Positions 16,848 to 26,140 are shown, counted from the stretch's first letter. The stretch: 64,000 bases of DNA from Haemophilus parainfluenzae (GCF_036288925.1 NZ_CP127167.1:868001-932000), one strand, 5' to 3'. Notes: generated by a model not told the origin, from the sequence alone. Made by a program: numbers and translations.

Positions 16848-17447
16848 TTATTTCTTCTTGGATTTCCCCCACATTTTATCTTCTTGGCCTCGCCATAAGC
16901 GCTGAATATTGTCGTGGTGACGATAAATCAGCAAACAGCAAACTAAGGCAACGGGGAAGGTAAATTCCGGTTTAAGCCACCAAACATAAAATGGCACGAG
17001 AAGTGCAGTGATAACCGCACTTAATGAAGAATAGCGACTAATTAAGAAGACTAACAACCACGTACCTAGTGTTGAGCCGGCGACGCCCCAAGAGATGGGT
17101 GCTATGGCACCGAATGCAGTCGCTACACCTTTCCCGCCTTTAAACTGAAAGAAAATAGGGAAGATGTGCCCCAAGCAAGCCCCTAATGCAACCATGCCTA
17201 ATTCAAATTGCGTAAGCCCTAAATAATAACCCGCCCAAACAGGTAACATCCCTTTTAAAATATCGCAAATTAATACCGCAAGCGCCGCCCAACGTCCGCC
17301 AATACGTAATACATTGGTCGCACCAGGGTTATGAGAGCCATTTTTTCGCGGGTCAGGCAAGCCTGCAACCTTACAAATCAAAATTGCACTGGAAATCGAA
17401 CCCAGTAAATAAGCAAAAATCATATAAAAAAGGGCAAATAGGCTCAT
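16848..17447 (-). CDS. plsY: Glycerol-3-phosphate acyltransferase PlsY
   Basis: A 199-residue inner-membrane enzyme with five hydrophobic segments that acylates glycerol 3-phosphate from acyl-phosphate, the first step of phospholipid synthesis. The three PlsY motifs are present: [10 protein letters not shown] near the N-terminus, [14 protein letters not shown], and [21 protein letters not shown]. An in-frame GTG lies at 17459, but the ATG at 17447 has GGAG at the right distance and gives the usual length. It is divergent from folB and convergent with rpoH. Confidence 0.93.
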   Translation of the reverse strand: MSLFALFYMIFAYLLGSISSAILICKVAGLPDPRKNGSHNPGATNVLRIGGRWAALAVLICDILKGMLPVWAGYYLGLTQFELGMVALGACLGHIFPIFFQFKGGKGVATAFGAIAPISWGVAGSTLGTWLLVFLISRYSSLSAVITALLVPFYVWWLKPEFTFPVALVCCLLIYRHHDNIQRLWRGQEDKMWGKSKKK

Positions 17448-17544
17448 TTTGTGCTCCACAATCTTGATTGTATTTGAAAAACTTGTTCGTTATTTTAACC
17501 AAACTTGATAGCATAAGCCCACTATATTTTTACAGGAATGAGAG

Positions 17545-17901
17545 ATGGATCGTATTTTTATTGAAGAATTAGTGGTCTTCGCACAAATCGGTGTGTATGA
17601 CTGGGAACAACAAATTAAACAAAAGCTTGTTTTTGATTTGGAAATGGCATGGGATTGTCAAAAAGCCGCAGAAACGGATAATGTGCAATACTGTCTCAAT
17701 TATGCCGAAGTGAGCCAATTTATTTTAGATTATGTGCAAGCTAAGCCATTTTTATTGATTGAGCGAGTGGCTTATGAAGTAGCAGATCAATTACAACAAC
17801 GTTTTGGTATTTCATGGTTACGCCTCAAATTAAGCAAACCGAAAGCCGTTGCTCAAGCAAGTAATGTGGGGATTATTGTAGAACGAGGCGAGTTGAAATA
17901 A
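17545..17901 (+). CDS. folB: Dihydroneopterin aldolase
   Basis: A 118-residue cytosolic enzyme of folate synthesis that splits dihydroneopterin into 6-hydroxymethyl-dihydropterin and glycolaldehyde. The family start (DRIFIEELVVFAQIGVYDWE) with Glu22 of the active site, NYAEV, the LLIERVAYEVAD helix and the KLSKPKAV end with the catalytic Lys fit FolB and its tetrahydrobiopterin-fold relatives. Its length equals that of the E. coli enzyme. It has its own small transcription unit, closed by a uptake-signal pair. Confidence 0.93.
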   Translation: MDRIFIEELVVFAQIGVYDWEQQIKQKLVFDLEMAWDCQKAAETDNVQYCLNYAEVSQFILDYVQAKPFLLIERVAYEVADQLQQRFGISWLRLKLSKPKAVAQASNVGIIVERGELK

Positions 17902-17908
17902 TCACTGA

Positions 17909-17955
17909 AAATTGACCGCACTTTGGAAATCTCAAACCAAAGTGCGATTAATTTT
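17909..17955 (+). terminator. Terminator of folB, uptake-signal inverted pair
   Basis: CGCACTTTGG (17917-17926) pairs with CCAAAGTGCG (17937-17946); the stem extends outward with two mismatches into AAAATTGA and TTAATTTT. One arm is a perfect uptake core, the other has one change. Confidence 0.75.
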
Positions 17956-18290
17956 CAAGGTGTTTTTTACAGTGAAATAATATGCGCCAGTTCCACTTTT
18001 AACTCAAGTAAATTCTTACATAGTCATTCCTGAATATATGTTTTTAGTTTCGAAATAATGACAAGAATTAATTCTAATAGATAGATAAACTAATGCGTTA
18101 TCAAAATTATGACATTGTTAGTCTGGCTTAAGCTGTCATGCCTTTCTAGCGTATAAAAGCTCAAGGTTATTTTATGTAACTTTTTAGTCTAAAAATCCTT
18201 TATTACCTCTCTTGAATTTCAATGTATTATGGTGTTAAATCAGCACATATTATAAGGGTATAAAATGATAAAAATAAGTTGTAGGAATTT
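17956..18290 (+). other. AT-rich gap before the amidotransferase gene
   Basis: This stretch holds no open frame that I can support. The last 60 bases probably contain the promoter of the next gene, with TATAAG/TATAAA-like boxes near 18251-18262 and AGGAA just before its ATG. Nothing else is recognised. Confidence 0.5.
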
Positions 18291-19118
18291 ATGTGCCAAT
18301 TACTCGGAATGAATTGTAATACACCGACGGATATTGTTTTTTCTTTTGAAGGTTTCCGTCGTCGTGCTGGTCTTACTGATTGTCATTCGGATGGCTTCGG
18401 TATTGCTTTTTTTGAAGGTCGTGGAGTGCGTATTTTTCGCGATAACCACGCAGCATCACAATCCCCGATTGCGGATTGTGTAAAACAATACAATATTAAA
18501 TCACTGAACGTGATCGCCCACATTCGTAAAGCAACACAAGGAGGGGTCACCATTGAAAACACCCATCCCTTTATTCGTGAAATCTGGGGCGAAAACTGGG
18601 TGTTTGCTCACAATGGTAATTTAAAAGAATTACCAGACATGTCTGAGAGTTTCTGTCAGCCTATTGGTTCAACTGATTCAGAAGCCGCATTTTGTTATAT
18701 GGCGGAATATTTGAAAAATCGTTTCCGTCGTAAACCGTCTGAAATGGAAATTTTTAACGCGATTCAAGATATTGCTAAAGCACTCTCAGAAAAAGGCACC
18801 TTTAATTTCATTCTTTCAAATGGAGAATGGATGATCGCCCACTGCTCAACCAATTTGCATTACTTAACACGTAAAGCCCCTTTTGGTAAAGCGCACCGCA
18901 TTGATGATGATGGCGTCATCGATTTTAATGATTATGCAAAAGATGGCGACAAAGTCACAATCATTACGACTTTTCCACTCACTAAAGATGAGCCTTGGGT
19001 CAAAATGGAACATGGTGGTTTCGTCTTCTTCAAAGAAGGGGATAAAATTGCTGAGGTCGTCGGTGTAGCTAAAGAAATGGAAGATGATGGTACATTAGGC
19101 AATCGCGCAGCAGCCTAA
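18291..19118 (+). CDS. Class II glutamine amidotransferase, YafJ type
   Basis: A 275-residue Ntn-hydrolase-fold protein. The chain begins MCQLLGMNC, so Cys2 becomes the N-terminal nucleophile after Met removal. Further family features are DGFGIAFFEG (about 38-47), HIRKATQGG, the ENTHPFIRE turn, FAHNGNL and GSTDSEAAF. This matches YafJ/YhhP-type stand-alone amidotransferase domains, which lack a synthetase partner; the acceptor of the ammonia is not known. It is alone in its unit. Its terminator downstream has been split by the insertion sequence. Confidence 0.88.
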   Translation: MCQLLGMNCNTPTDIVFSFEGFRRRAGLTDCHSDGFGIAFFEGRGVRIFRDNHAASQSPIADCVKQYNIKSLNVIAHIRKATQGGVTIENTHPFIREIWGENWVFAHNGNLKELPDMSESFCQPIGSTDSEAAFCYMAEYLKNRFRRKPSEMEIFNAIQDIAKALSEKGTFNFILSNGEWMIAHCSTNLHYLTRKAPFGKAHRIDDDGVIDFNDYAKDGDKVTIITTFPLTKDEPWVKMEHGGFVFFKEGDKIAEVVGVAKEMEDDGTLGNRAAA

Positions 19119-19132
19119 TAACAAATCACAAT

Positions 19133-19150
19133 AAAAAGTGCGGTCAAAAA
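19133..19150. terminator. Left arm of a dyad terminator split by the IS
   Basis: AAAGTGCGGTCAAAA within this stretch is the exact reverse complement of 20407-20421. Together they once formed a 15-bp stem with a short loop between the convergent amidotransferase and gor genes. The insertion sequence now lies between the arms. Confidence 0.8.
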
Positions 19151-19188
19151 CATCAGAGATTTTGATCTGACCCCAAAAAGTTAGACTG

Positions 19189-20010
19189 TTATTCAAAGGA
19201 TTGTTTTCGATATTGTATCGGACTCAGTCCTTTTAATTTTAGTTGAATCCGTCGATGATTATAGTAATCCAAATAATCCCTGACGGCATCAACTATCTCT
19301 TCTTTTGTTTTAAATTCCCGACCATAAAAACATTCTGTTTTTAATCGTCCAAAGAAACTTTCCATTGCGGCATTATCTAAGCAATTCCCTTTTCTCGACA
19401 TACTTTGAATGATGCCATGTTCAGCTAAAATTCGACGATAAGCTACCATTTGATATTGCCATCCCTGGTCTGAATGTAAAATGACACCACAAGCTTTATT
19501 TAATCCTTTGACGGCTTGCATTAACATGTCCTCTACTTGCGCCCAATTTGGGGAATAGCTGAGATTATAGGAGACTATCTCATTGTTAAATAAGTCTAAA
19601 ATTGGAGATAAATAGACTTTACTCCCATCTTTCGCCTTAAACTCGGTGATATCGGTCACCCATTTTTGTTTCGGGGCCGTTGCACTAAAATCGCGTTCAA
19701 GATGATTCGGTGCAATTACCCCTATCGTGCCTCGATAGGTGGTAAATTTCTTGCTTTTTCTTGACCGCACTTGAAGTCCAAGTGTCTGCATTAAACGTTG
19801 AACTTTTTTATGATTCACGCCTGGCAAGCTGGCATGAACACGTCGGTAGCCATAATCAGGATGATTGGCTTTGATGCGTTTAATGGCCTTTTTCAGCTCC
19901 TCATCCTTATCCAGTTTAATCTGAAGTTTCGCAAAAAACGTACTACGCGCTAACTGTGCAAAGCCTAAAAGCCATTTTAACGGATAGCGTGTTCTTAACC
20001 TTTGGATAAT
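19189..20010 (-). CDS. IS150-type transposase OrfB, DDE domain
   Basis: About 273 codons open from an ATT at 20010 to the stop at 19189. The integrase core is complete: WVTDITEF with the first Asp, LHSDQGWQY with the second, and the SFFGRLKTE segment with the catalytic Glu, plus the typical SMSRKGNCLDNA. The N-terminal part (PLKWLLGFAQLARSTFF, then YGYRRV) is the usual HTH_21 region. There is no ATG; the frame is -1 to orfA, so it would be made as an OrfAB fusion by programmed frameshifting, or from the ATT. A shorter reading starts from TTG at 19827. Confidence 0.85.
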   Translation of the reverse strand: MIQRLRTRYPLKWLLGFAQLARSTFFAKLQIKLDKDEELKKAIKRIKANHPDYGYRRVHASLPGVNHKKVQRLMQTLGLQVRSRKSKKFTTYRGTIGVIAPNHLERDFSATAPKQKWVTDITEFKAKDGSKVYLSPILDLFNNEIVSYNLSYSPNWAQVEDMLMQAVKGLNKACGVILHSDQGWQYQMVAYRRILAEHGIIQSMSRKGNCLDNAAMESFFGRLKTECFYGREFKTKEEIVDAVRDYLDYYNHRRIQLKLKGLSPIQYRKQSFE

Positions 20011-20349
20011 TTCCGTTGCTCGGCTTCGTCCTGAAGTCTGAGCCTTCTCAACTCCTTTAGGTAGGCTACCTCCGCTTCAAGCTGTAAAATTCTCAGGCGT
20101 AAACGGTCTTCTTCAGTTTTGGGTGGCGGTGGCATTCTGGCATATTTAGGTTTCATAGGCGGTCGTCCTGATGGTTTACGGGGAATAAGTCCCTTTATGC
20201 CACTTTTTTCAAACTGTTTCAACCATATCCCGATTAGGGCGTTGGAAGAAATATTGTAAAAAACGCGCGGCTTCTCTGATACTCATTTTTCGATTCAGAA
20301 TAGGTTGAAGAACCTGTAATTTGAATTCGATTGTGTAGTGTTTACCCAT
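19995..20349 (-). pseudogene. IS150-type OrfA, frameshifted
   Basis: The frame starts at ATG 20349 (MGKHYTIEFKLQVLQPILNR) as a helix-turn-helix OrfA should, but after REAARF it leaves the frame. The expected continuation YNISSNALIGIWLKQFEKSG is found in another frame, down to the stop at 19995. The cause is one extra A in the run of six at 20258-20263. The downstream part has the basic RKPSGRPPMKPK stretch and a leucine-zipper-like helix (RLRILQLEAEVAYLKELRRL). As it stands no OrfA and no OrfAB can be made from the start codon. Confidence 0.85.
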
Positions 20350-20406
20350 AAAAAATCTGCACCTCAATTGTTGGTTTGTTGAGTCCAACTTTTGGGGTGC
20401 AGATCA

Positions 20407-20421
20407 TTTTGACCGCACTTT
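20407..20421. terminator. Right arm of the split dyad terminator
   Basis: TTTTGACCGCACTTT, just after the stop side of gor. See the left arm at 19133-19150. Confidence 0.8.
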
Positions 20422-20433
20422 CTTTATCAGCAA

Positions 20434-21804
20434 TTAACGCATTGTCACAAATTCTTCAGAACCTGTTGGGTGAATCGCTACGGTATTATCAAAGTCTGCT
20501 TTCGTTGCGCCCATTTTGATTGCCACAGCAAAACCTTGAATCATTTCATCCACACCAAAACCAATACCGTGTAAGCCCACAATTTTCTCTTCTTTGCCAA
20601 CACAAACTAACTTCATTCGGCAAGGTTGGCGATGTTCAGTGACAGCGGTGTACATTGCCGTGAAAGAGGATTTATACACTTTCACATTTTCTTCACCATA
20701 TTGCTCAATCGCTTGCGGTTCAGTTAAACCCACCGCACCAATTGGCGGATGGCTGAATACCACAGTTGGCACTAAGTTATAATCTAAATGTTCAGTCGGT
20801 TTATTATTAAATAAACGCTCAGATAAGCGACGACCTGCTGCTACGGCAACGGGTGTTAATTCAATACCACCTTCGATAATATCTCCCACAGCATAAATAC
20901 CAGGCACGTTTGTATTTTGGTATTTATCGACAATAATTTGTCCGCGTGAGTTGGTTTTCACCCCTGTTACTTCAAGATTAATCACATCCGTTGCCGGTTC
21001 ACGACCAATCGCCCAAATTAACGTATCTACCGTGGTTTCACGACCATCTTGTAATTTCAAGGTAAGTGAACCATCGGCATTTTTTACGACTTCTTCAGGC
21101 AACGCTTTGGTATGTAATTGAATTCCATCTTGTGCTAACACTTCAACTAATGTCTCTACAATTAATGGATCCTGATGACGCAATGGGGCGTGTTGGCGCA
21201 CAAATAAATGGGTTTCGCTGCCTAAGCTATTTAAAACACCCGCTAATTCAACAGCAATATAACCCGCACCAACCACTGCAACACGTTTTGGTAATTCATT
21301 TAAAGCAAATACACCATTTGAATCAATCCCGTATTCTGCACCTTTTACCGCAGGAATACTTGGACGACCACCTGTAGCAATTAAAATATGATCCGCTGTC
21401 ACTAATTCTGTTGAACCATCTGCATAGCTTACTTCAATCGTTTTCGCATCTTTAAAGCGAGCAAAACCATTTAGAACATCCACATTATTTTTTGCTAATA
21501 CATTATTGTAAGAGGTATGAATACGACCGATATAAGCTTGACGACTCTCAACTAATTTCGCGTAATCAAAGTTTTTCACTTCGACATCAAAACCATAAGC
21601 GGGTGCATAGCTGTTAATGGCTTCTGCAATTTGTGCGCCATAAAACATCACTTTTTTCGGTACACAACCTACGTTCACACAAGTGCCACCGAGGTGTTTT
21701 GCTTCGATAATGGCACATTTTTTACCGTAGCTTGCTGCACGGTTAATTGAGGCAATCCCGCCAGAACCGCCACCAATCGCAATATAATCGTAATGTTTAA
21801 TCAT
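20434..21804 (-). CDS. gor: Glutathione reductase
   Basis: A 456-residue homodimeric flavoprotein disulfide reductase that keeps glutathione reduced with NADPH. The FAD motif GGGSGG lies at residues 11-16, the redox-active pair is Cys42 and Cys47 in [27 protein letters not shown] is the NADPH site, and the C-terminal [12 protein letters not shown] carries the catalytic His of the partner subunit. Haemophilus relies on imported glutathione, so the enzyme is central to peroxide defence. Its terminator is broken by the IS, which is in the same orientation, so read-through into the transposase is expected. Confidence 0.96.
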   Translation of the reverse strand: MIKHYDYIAIGGGSGGIASINRAASYGKKCAIIEAKHLGGTCVNVGCVPKKVMFYGAQIAEAINSYAPAYGFDVEVKNFDYAKLVESRQAYIGRIHTSYNNVLAKNNVDVLNGFARFKDAKTIEVSYADGSTELVTADHILIATGGRPSIPAVKGAEYGIDSNGVFALNELPKRVAVVGAGYIAVELAGVLNSLGSETHLFVRQHAPLRHQDPLIVETLVEVLAQDGIQLHTKALPEEVVKNADGSLTLKLQDGRETTVDTLIWAIGREPATDVINLEVTGVKTNSRGQIIVDKYQNTNVPGIYAVGDIIEGGIELTPVAVAAGRRLSERLFNNKPTEHLDYNLVPTVVFSHPPIGAVGLTEPQAIEQYGEENVKVYKSSFTAMYTAVTEHRQPCRMKLVCVGKEEKIVGLHGIGFGVDEMIQGFAVAIKMGATKADFDNTVAIHPTGSEEFVTMR

Positions 21805-22058
21805 TGTAATAATCCTTTTTTTACTTACTTAAATTTTCTCCTATTTTGCCTAAAAGTGAGGAAGAAAGCTATAAATTGATGTAATTGGAATTGTCTATAT
21901 GAAAAAGGGGAGGATTGATCGTTTTCAGCATAAATTTCAACATACAAAGTAGATTTTCGTTATAATGCTGACTTGCACTCTAGCAAATAAACCGCATTGA
22001 ATTATCTTAAAAGATAAAAAACTCAAAAATTAATCAGCCTATCTAAGGAATAACCTAC

Positions 22059-22478
22059 ATGGCGATCTGGAAAAAGACATTCACACTCAATCAACTTAAT
22101 GAAATGAGTAAAAACTGTGCTATAGAACATTTAGGTATTGAGGTTTATGCGGTTGGAGAAAACTGGATTGAGGCCAAAATGCCTGTAGATCATCGCACAA
22201 TACAGCCTTTTGGTTTGCTACATGGGGGCATATCTGTTGCCTTGGCCGAAACTATTGGATCTCTGGCAGGATTTCTCTGTGTAGAAGAGGGACAAATAGT
22301 TGTCGGCTTAGACATTAATGCGAATCACCTCCATTCAGTAAAACAAGGTTTTGTGATTGCTAAGGCAATCCCTATTAGTTTAAGTAAAAATATCCATGTA
22401 TGGCAAATTGACATTCGTGATGAACAAGATAAACTTTGTTGCGTTTCTCGATTAACGCTTTCTATTAAACATTTATGA
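22059..22478 (+). CDS. menI: Hotdog-fold thioesterase, MenI/YdiI type
   Basis: A 139-residue hotdog thioesterase. The active-site motif [20 protein letters not shown] (about 49-68) has the catalytic Glu on the central helix, and [10 protein letters not shown] follows. This group includes YdiI/MenI, which frees 1,4-dihydroxy-2-naphthoate from its CoA ester in menaquinone synthesis, and the solved H. influenzae HI1161. The frd operon in this window needs menaquinone, so that role fits; the related EntH/YbdB proofreading role cannot be excluded. The stop overlaps the hemH start by four bases (ATGA). Confidence 0.87.
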   Translation: MAIWKKTFTLNQLNEMSKNCAIEHLGIEVYAVGENWIEAKMPVDHRTIQPFGLLHGGISVALAETIGSLAGFLCVEEGQIVVGLDINANHLHSVKQGFVIAKAIPISLSKNIHVWQIDIRDEQDKLCCVSRLTLSIKHL

Positions 22479-23446
22479 ATAAAACTCAAAAAATCGGTGT
22501 TATCTTAGCCAATCTTGGTACGCCGGATGAACCTAACGCCAAAGCAATTTCACGTTATTTATGGGAATTTCTCACAGATCCTCGAGTGGTCGATTTACCC
22601 CGTTGGAAATGGTATCCCCTTTTAAAAACTATTATTTTACCGATGCGTTCTAAACGTATTGCACAAAATTATCAAGCTATTTGGACCGCTCAAGGCTCTC
22701 CGCTGCTCGCTATTACAAAGCAACAACAAACAGGTTTACAAGCTTATTTGACTGAACAAGGCATCAATGCACAAGTCGAAATTGCCATGACTTACGGCAA
22801 TCCTTCGATGCAAAGTGCGGTCAAAAATTTACTCAAAAATGATGTAGAACGCATGATTGTACTACCACTTTATCCACAATATTCCAGCACCACAACAGGT
22901 GCATTAATCGATGCATTCAATCGTGCGATTGCACAAGAACGCGATATTATGCCTTTTGAGTTTATTCATTCTTATCATCTTGATAAAAACTACATTAATG
23001 CGTTGGTGGATTCTATCAAAGTGCGGTTAAAATCGGATGAATTTTTGCTTTTTTCTTATCATGGCATTCCATTGCGTTATGAGAATATGGGGGATTATTA
23101 TCGTCAGCATTGCAAACAAACTACGATTGCGATTGTGGATAAGCTCGGTTTAACCGAAAACCAATGGAATATGACGTTCCAATCTCGTTTTGGTCGTGAA
23201 GAATGGTTACAACCTTATACCGATCATTTCTTGGAAGAAGCTGCTTCTCAAGGGATTCAAAAAATCGTGGTGATTTGCCCTGGCTTCTCGGTGGATTGCT
23301 TAGAAACCTTAGAAGAAATTGAGGTTGAAAATAAAGAAACATTCTTAAATCATGGTGGTGTGTCTTATCACTATATCCCTGCGTTGAATGCAGAAAAAGC
23401 CCATATTGAAATGATGGGAGAACTGATTTTGGATAAGTTGAAGTAG
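22475..23446 (+). CDS. hemH: Ferrochelatase
   Basis: A 323-residue enzyme that inserts Fe(II) into protoporphyrin IX, the last step of haem synthesis, on the inner face of the membrane. Visible signatures are [11 protein letters not shown] at the N-terminus, [31 protein letters not shown] with the metal-binding His, [15 protein letters not shown] and [15 protein letters not shown] with the Glu cluster. Length matches E. coli HemH. H. influenzae keeps hemH although it cannot make the porphyrin ring; here hemE is also present in the window, which suggests a fuller pathway. It is translationally coupled to menI. Confidence 0.95.
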   Translation: MNKTQKIGVILANLGTPDEPNAKAISRYLWEFLTDPRVVDLPRWKWYPLLKTIILPMRSKRIAQNYQAIWTAQGSPLLAITKQQQTGLQAYLTEQGINAQVEIAMTYGNPSMQSAVKNLLKNDVERMIVLPLYPQYSSTTTGALIDAFNRAIAQERDIMPFEFIHSYHLDKNYINALVDSIKVRLKSDEFLLFSYHGIPLRYENMGDYYRQHCKQTTIAIVDKLGLTENQWNMTFQSRFGREEWLQPYTDHFLEEAASQGIQKIVVICPGFSVDCLETLEEIEVENKETFLNHGGVSYHYIPALNAEKAHIEMMGELILDKLK

Positions 23447-23448
23447 TT

Positions 23449-23488
23449 AATCTCCCCCTAGCCCCCTCTTTGCGAAAGAGGGGGGGGG
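23449..23488. repeat. CCCCTCTTT/AAAGAGGGG palindromic element, copy 1
   Basis: A short intergenic element with arms CCCCCTCTTT and AAAGAGGGGG around GCG, preceded by AATCTCCCCCTAG and ending in a run of nine Gs. Its reverse complement resembles the second copy 80 bp away. It stands directly after hemH and may act as a terminator hairpin. Confidence 0.7.
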
Positions 23489-23568
23489 TATTTTATTGGC
23501 AAATAAATGCTTTCCGTTCTTAGCTCTCTCAAATACTCCCTAAAATATTAAAAGTAACTCATAAAAAA

Positions 23569-23602
23569 GCCCCTCTTTTGTAAAGAGGGTTTGGGGAGAT
23601 TT
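23569..23602. repeat. CCCCTCTTT/AAAGAGGGG palindromic element, copy 2 (inverted)
   Basis: GCCCCTCTTTTGTAAAGAGG followed by GTTTGGGGAGATTT. Read on the other strand it begins AAATCTCCCCAAACCCTC, parallel to copy 1. The two copies face each other between the convergent hemH and porin genes. Confidence 0.7.
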
Positions 23603-23615
23603 AAAAAGATAAATA

Positions 23616-23643
23616 AAAAGGCGAACCTTTCGATTCGCCTTTT
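23616..23643 (-). terminator. Terminator of the porin gene
   Basis: AAAAGGCGAA (23616-23625) pairs with TTCGCCTTTT (23634-23643); both sides are flanked by A or T runs, so it could work in both directions. Confidence 0.85.
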
Positions 23644-23665
23644 AAGATTTCTTTCTAATCAAAGA

Positions 23666-24709
23666 TTAGAAGTATACACGCATACCTACACCGATAGCTC
23701 TGTCTTTAACTTTACCAGTATAAGTATCATTAGTGTAAGATTTAGTTGTTACGTATTTACCTTCTAAGAACACTACGACTTGTTTATGAAGTTTGTAGTC
23801 TGCACCAAGTAAGAAACCGTGAGTTTTATCTTTATTAACGTCACCTTTCACACGTTCGTATAGGTAGTTACCATACACTTTAGACGCTGGCACAACCTGA
23901 TATGCGAAACCAGGAGACACATAGAATTTGTTTGTTTTTTCATCATCAAATTTTTCATGACCATAAGCGAAGTCACCAGTTAATGTGAAGTCGCCAAATT
24001 TATAACCTAATGATGCTAAAAAACCATCTAAACGGTGTTTATATGACGCATCAGTTTCAAAGCTAGTGTGGCCATAAGCGAAACGCGCATCTAAATCACC
24101 CGCTGTGTATAATGCACCGAAACCAAATGCATTTTTGATAGCTGGATCAAGTGCTTTGCCTTTTTCATTATTTTTTTGACCAAAGTTATAGTTTGCACTT
24201 AATTGTAAACCTTCAATACCTTTATAGTCATAACGAACTACGCCAGTACCATCTTTTGGGATATATTCTTCTTTTGGAATGAAACCGTATTCATAGTCAT
24301 TCGCTTGTACTAACTCATCTGCGATAGTTACTTGACGACCAAATGTGATGTCACCTGTCGCTTTGCTACCTAAACCTACGTAAGCACGTTTAGCGTAAAG
24401 TCTACCAAATTTATCACGAGAATCAGTATCATCAAAACGGAATTCTAAACGACCTAATGCATAGAAATCGTTATCTAAGTTATGTTTTACAGTGATGCCG
24501 AAACGTGAGCCTGCATTACGTAAAGCAGAGTTAGCTTTTTTAGTTGATTGACCAGCGGCGTTGTACTGTTTTTTATCCGCCTTTTCCATGATTAAACGAA
24601 GAGAACCATTTAATTCAACTTTAGTACCTTCGTTGTCGTAAACTACTGCTGCGTTTGCTGCTGAAGCGGCAAATGCAGAAACAATTAATGCTGCTAGTGT
24701 CTTTTTCAT
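23666..24709 (-). CDS. ompP2: OmpP2-type general porin
   Basis: A 347-residue outer-membrane porin. The signal peptide MKKTLAALIVSAFAASAANA is cut before AVVYDNEG, and the mature chain starts like P2 porins (EGTKVELNGSLRLIMEK). The body has alternating amphipathic strands expected for a 16-stranded trimeric barrel (FGRQVTIADELVQANDYEYG in the loop 3 region), and it ends GVGMRVYF with the terminal Phe for Bam insertion. It is the route for nucleotides, NAD precursors and sugars. A CRP/FNR-like palindrome lies upstream. The gene symbol is by similarity; paralogues exist in this genus. Confidence 0.88.
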   Translation of the reverse strand: MKKTLAALIVSAFAASAANAAVVYDNEGTKVELNGSLRLIMEKADKKQYNAAGQSTKKANSALRNAGSRFGITVKHNLDNDFYALGRLEFRFDDTDSRDKFGRLYAKRAYVGLGSKATGDITFGRQVTIADELVQANDYEYGFIPKEEYIPKDGTGVVRYDYKGIEGLQLSANYNFGQKNNEKGKALDPAIKNAFGFGALYTAGDLDARFAYGHTSFETDASYKHRLDGFLASLGYKFGDFTLTGDFAYGHEKFDDEKTNKFYVSPGFAYQVVPASKVYGNYLYERVKGDVNKDKTHGFLLGADYKLHKQVVVFLEGKYVTTKSYTNDTYTGKVKDRAIGVGMRVYF

Positions 24710-24852
24710 AATTGTTATTCCTTTGGGTTATGCTCTACGATTTTTGATTGAAGCAATTTTTCATAAAAAGTTCAATCTCCGAAATAGACGCCACAAATAT
24801 TACAAAATAAAGTTATGGTGTCAATGGGAGGATCTACACCAATTTACTAAAA

Positions 24853-24868
24853 TCTGATCAAGATCACA
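24853..24868. promoter_or_regulatory. CRP- or FNR-like palindrome upstream of the porin gene
   Basis: TCTGATCAAGATCACA matches the CRP pattern TGTGA-N6-TCACA at nine of ten positions. On the other strand GTGAT-CTTG-ATCAG also fits FNR with one mismatch per half. It lies about 145 bp upstream of the porin ATG. The remaining bases of this 300-bp gap are AT-rich and show nothing else that I can name. Confidence 0.4.
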
Positions 24869-25010
24869 TTTTTCAAACAATAAAGTTTGTTTTTTAATCA
24901 ATCCCAAATTGACTTGCTGACATTTTAAATATTCGGCCAGATCGATTTCTTGTTTTATTTATTCTTTATAATCGCCTAAGTGTCGAAGAAATAATGGGTA
25001 TTTGATAGCG

Positions 25011-25994
25011 TTAAGCGCACTCCACTGAAAATGAAATCACCTCTTTAATACTTTTAGCACCTAATGCAATCATAATTAAACGATCGACACCTAAAGCCAC
25101 GCCTGATGTATTGGGAATCCCTGCTTGTAATGCCGCCAGGAAGCGATGATCGATTTCATGTTGTGGTAAGCCTGCTTTTTCGCGTAGGCGGTTATCTTGC
25201 TCAAAGCGGTGTTGTTGTTCACGGGCATCAGTTAACTCGTGAAAACCATTTGCTAATTCTAATCCTTTATAATAAAACTCAAAGCGTTCTGCCACACGAC
25301 TATCTTCTGGACTAAGTTGTGCAAGTGCAGCTTGTGAAGAGGGAAAATGATATACAGCAACAGGTGCTTCTTGCCCGATGTTAGGTTCTACCACTTCGCT
25401 GAATAAAAATTGTAATAATGTGTCCCTGTCTTCATTTTCATCTGCCATGAAATGGTGTTTACGAGCTGCTTCAACTAATTCTTGACGAGTTGCAGAAAGT
25501 GGGTCTAATCCTACATATTCTTGAAATACGAACTGATAACTTAAGGTTTCTGCGGGTTTACAATCAAGAATTTGTTGTAATAAATCATCCACTTCATTCA
25601 TCAGACGATACATATCAAAGTACGGTCTATACCATTCAAGCATGGTAAATTCTGGATTATGCCGATTGCCAGCCTCCTCATTACGGAATACTTTACTAAT
25701 TTGAAAAATTGGCCCACTGCCAGCAGCCAGTAAACGTTTCATGTGATATTCCGGACTAGTGGAAAGCCAGAGTGTTTTTGATAATTCGCCAAAAGGTGCA
25801 ATAAATTCGGTATTAAAGGTGGAAAGATGGAGATCGGTTACGCCAAATTCGCTTAAAACAGGTGTTTCTACCTCTAATAATCCACGATCAGTAAAGAACT
25901 CGCGAATATCAGCAATAATTTTTGCACGAGCCAGTAAATTTTTTATTGGAGCAGAAGGTTGCCATAGTGTTTGTTTATCGCTAAGTGCGGTCAT
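25011..25994 (-). CDS. epmA: Elongation factor P--(R)-beta-lysine ligase
   Basis: A 327-residue homologue of the catalytic domain of class II lysyl-tRNA synthetase that attaches beta-lysine to a Lys of elongation factor P, helping ribosomes through polyproline stretches. Motif 2 is [20 protein letters not shown], motif 3 is [11 protein letters not shown] near the end, and the N-terminal anticodon domain is missing, which separates it from LysS. A longer frame opens at 26042, but the ATG at 25994 has GGAG in front and gives the E. coli length. The start codon lies within an uptake-signal core (ATGACCGCACTT). It is divergent from frdABCD, as in other gammaproteobacteria. Confidence 0.94.
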   Translation of the reverse strand: MTALSDKQTLWQPSAPIKNLLARAKIIADIREFFTDRGLLEVETPVLSEFGVTDLHLSTFNTEFIAPFGELSKTLWLSTSPEYHMKRLLAAGSGPIFQISKVFRNEEAGNRHNPEFTMLEWYRPYFDMYRLMNEVDDLLQQILDCKPAETLSYQFVFQEYVGLDPLSATRQELVEAARKHHFMADENEDRDTLLQFLFSEVVEPNIGQEAPVAVYHFPSSQAALAQLSPEDSRVAERFEFYYKGLELANGFHELTDAREQQHRFEQDNRLREKAGLPQHEIDHRFLAALQAGIPNTSGVALGVDRLIMIALGAKSIKEVISFSVECA

Positions 25995-26126
25995 TTTTTT
26001 CTCCATTTTTGGCACTAAGAGGAATGATATTATTGTAAACAAGAGCGATTTTTAACTCAATAATCCAATTGAATGGTTTATAAACGAAAACAGTTATCAT
26101 CCCAAAATATATAAAAACTAACTTTT

Positions 26127-26140
26127 TTGAGTTAGATCAC
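26127..26140 (+). promoter_or_regulatory. FNR-like site of the frd operon
   Basis: TTGAG-TTAG-ATCAC matches the FNR consensus TTGAT-N4-ATCAA with one mismatch in each half and lies 133 bp upstream of the frdA start. Fumarate reductase operons are classic FNR targets, which supports the call. Confidence 0.5.

Larger units (their letters stand above)
19163..20406 (-). mobile_element. IS3-family (IS150 group) insertion sequence
   Basis: A 1244-bp element. Its ends are imperfect inverted repeats: TGATCTGACCCCAAAAAGTT from 19163 and, on the other strand from 20406, TGATCTGCACCCCAAAAGTT. TTT on both sides (19160-19162 and 20407-20409) fits a three-bp target duplication. It carries orfA and orfB in overlapping frames on the minus strand. 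orfA has a frameshift, so this copy is probably not self-mobile. A uptake-signal core lies inside orfB at 19764-19772. It is in the same direction as gor. Confidence 0.92.
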
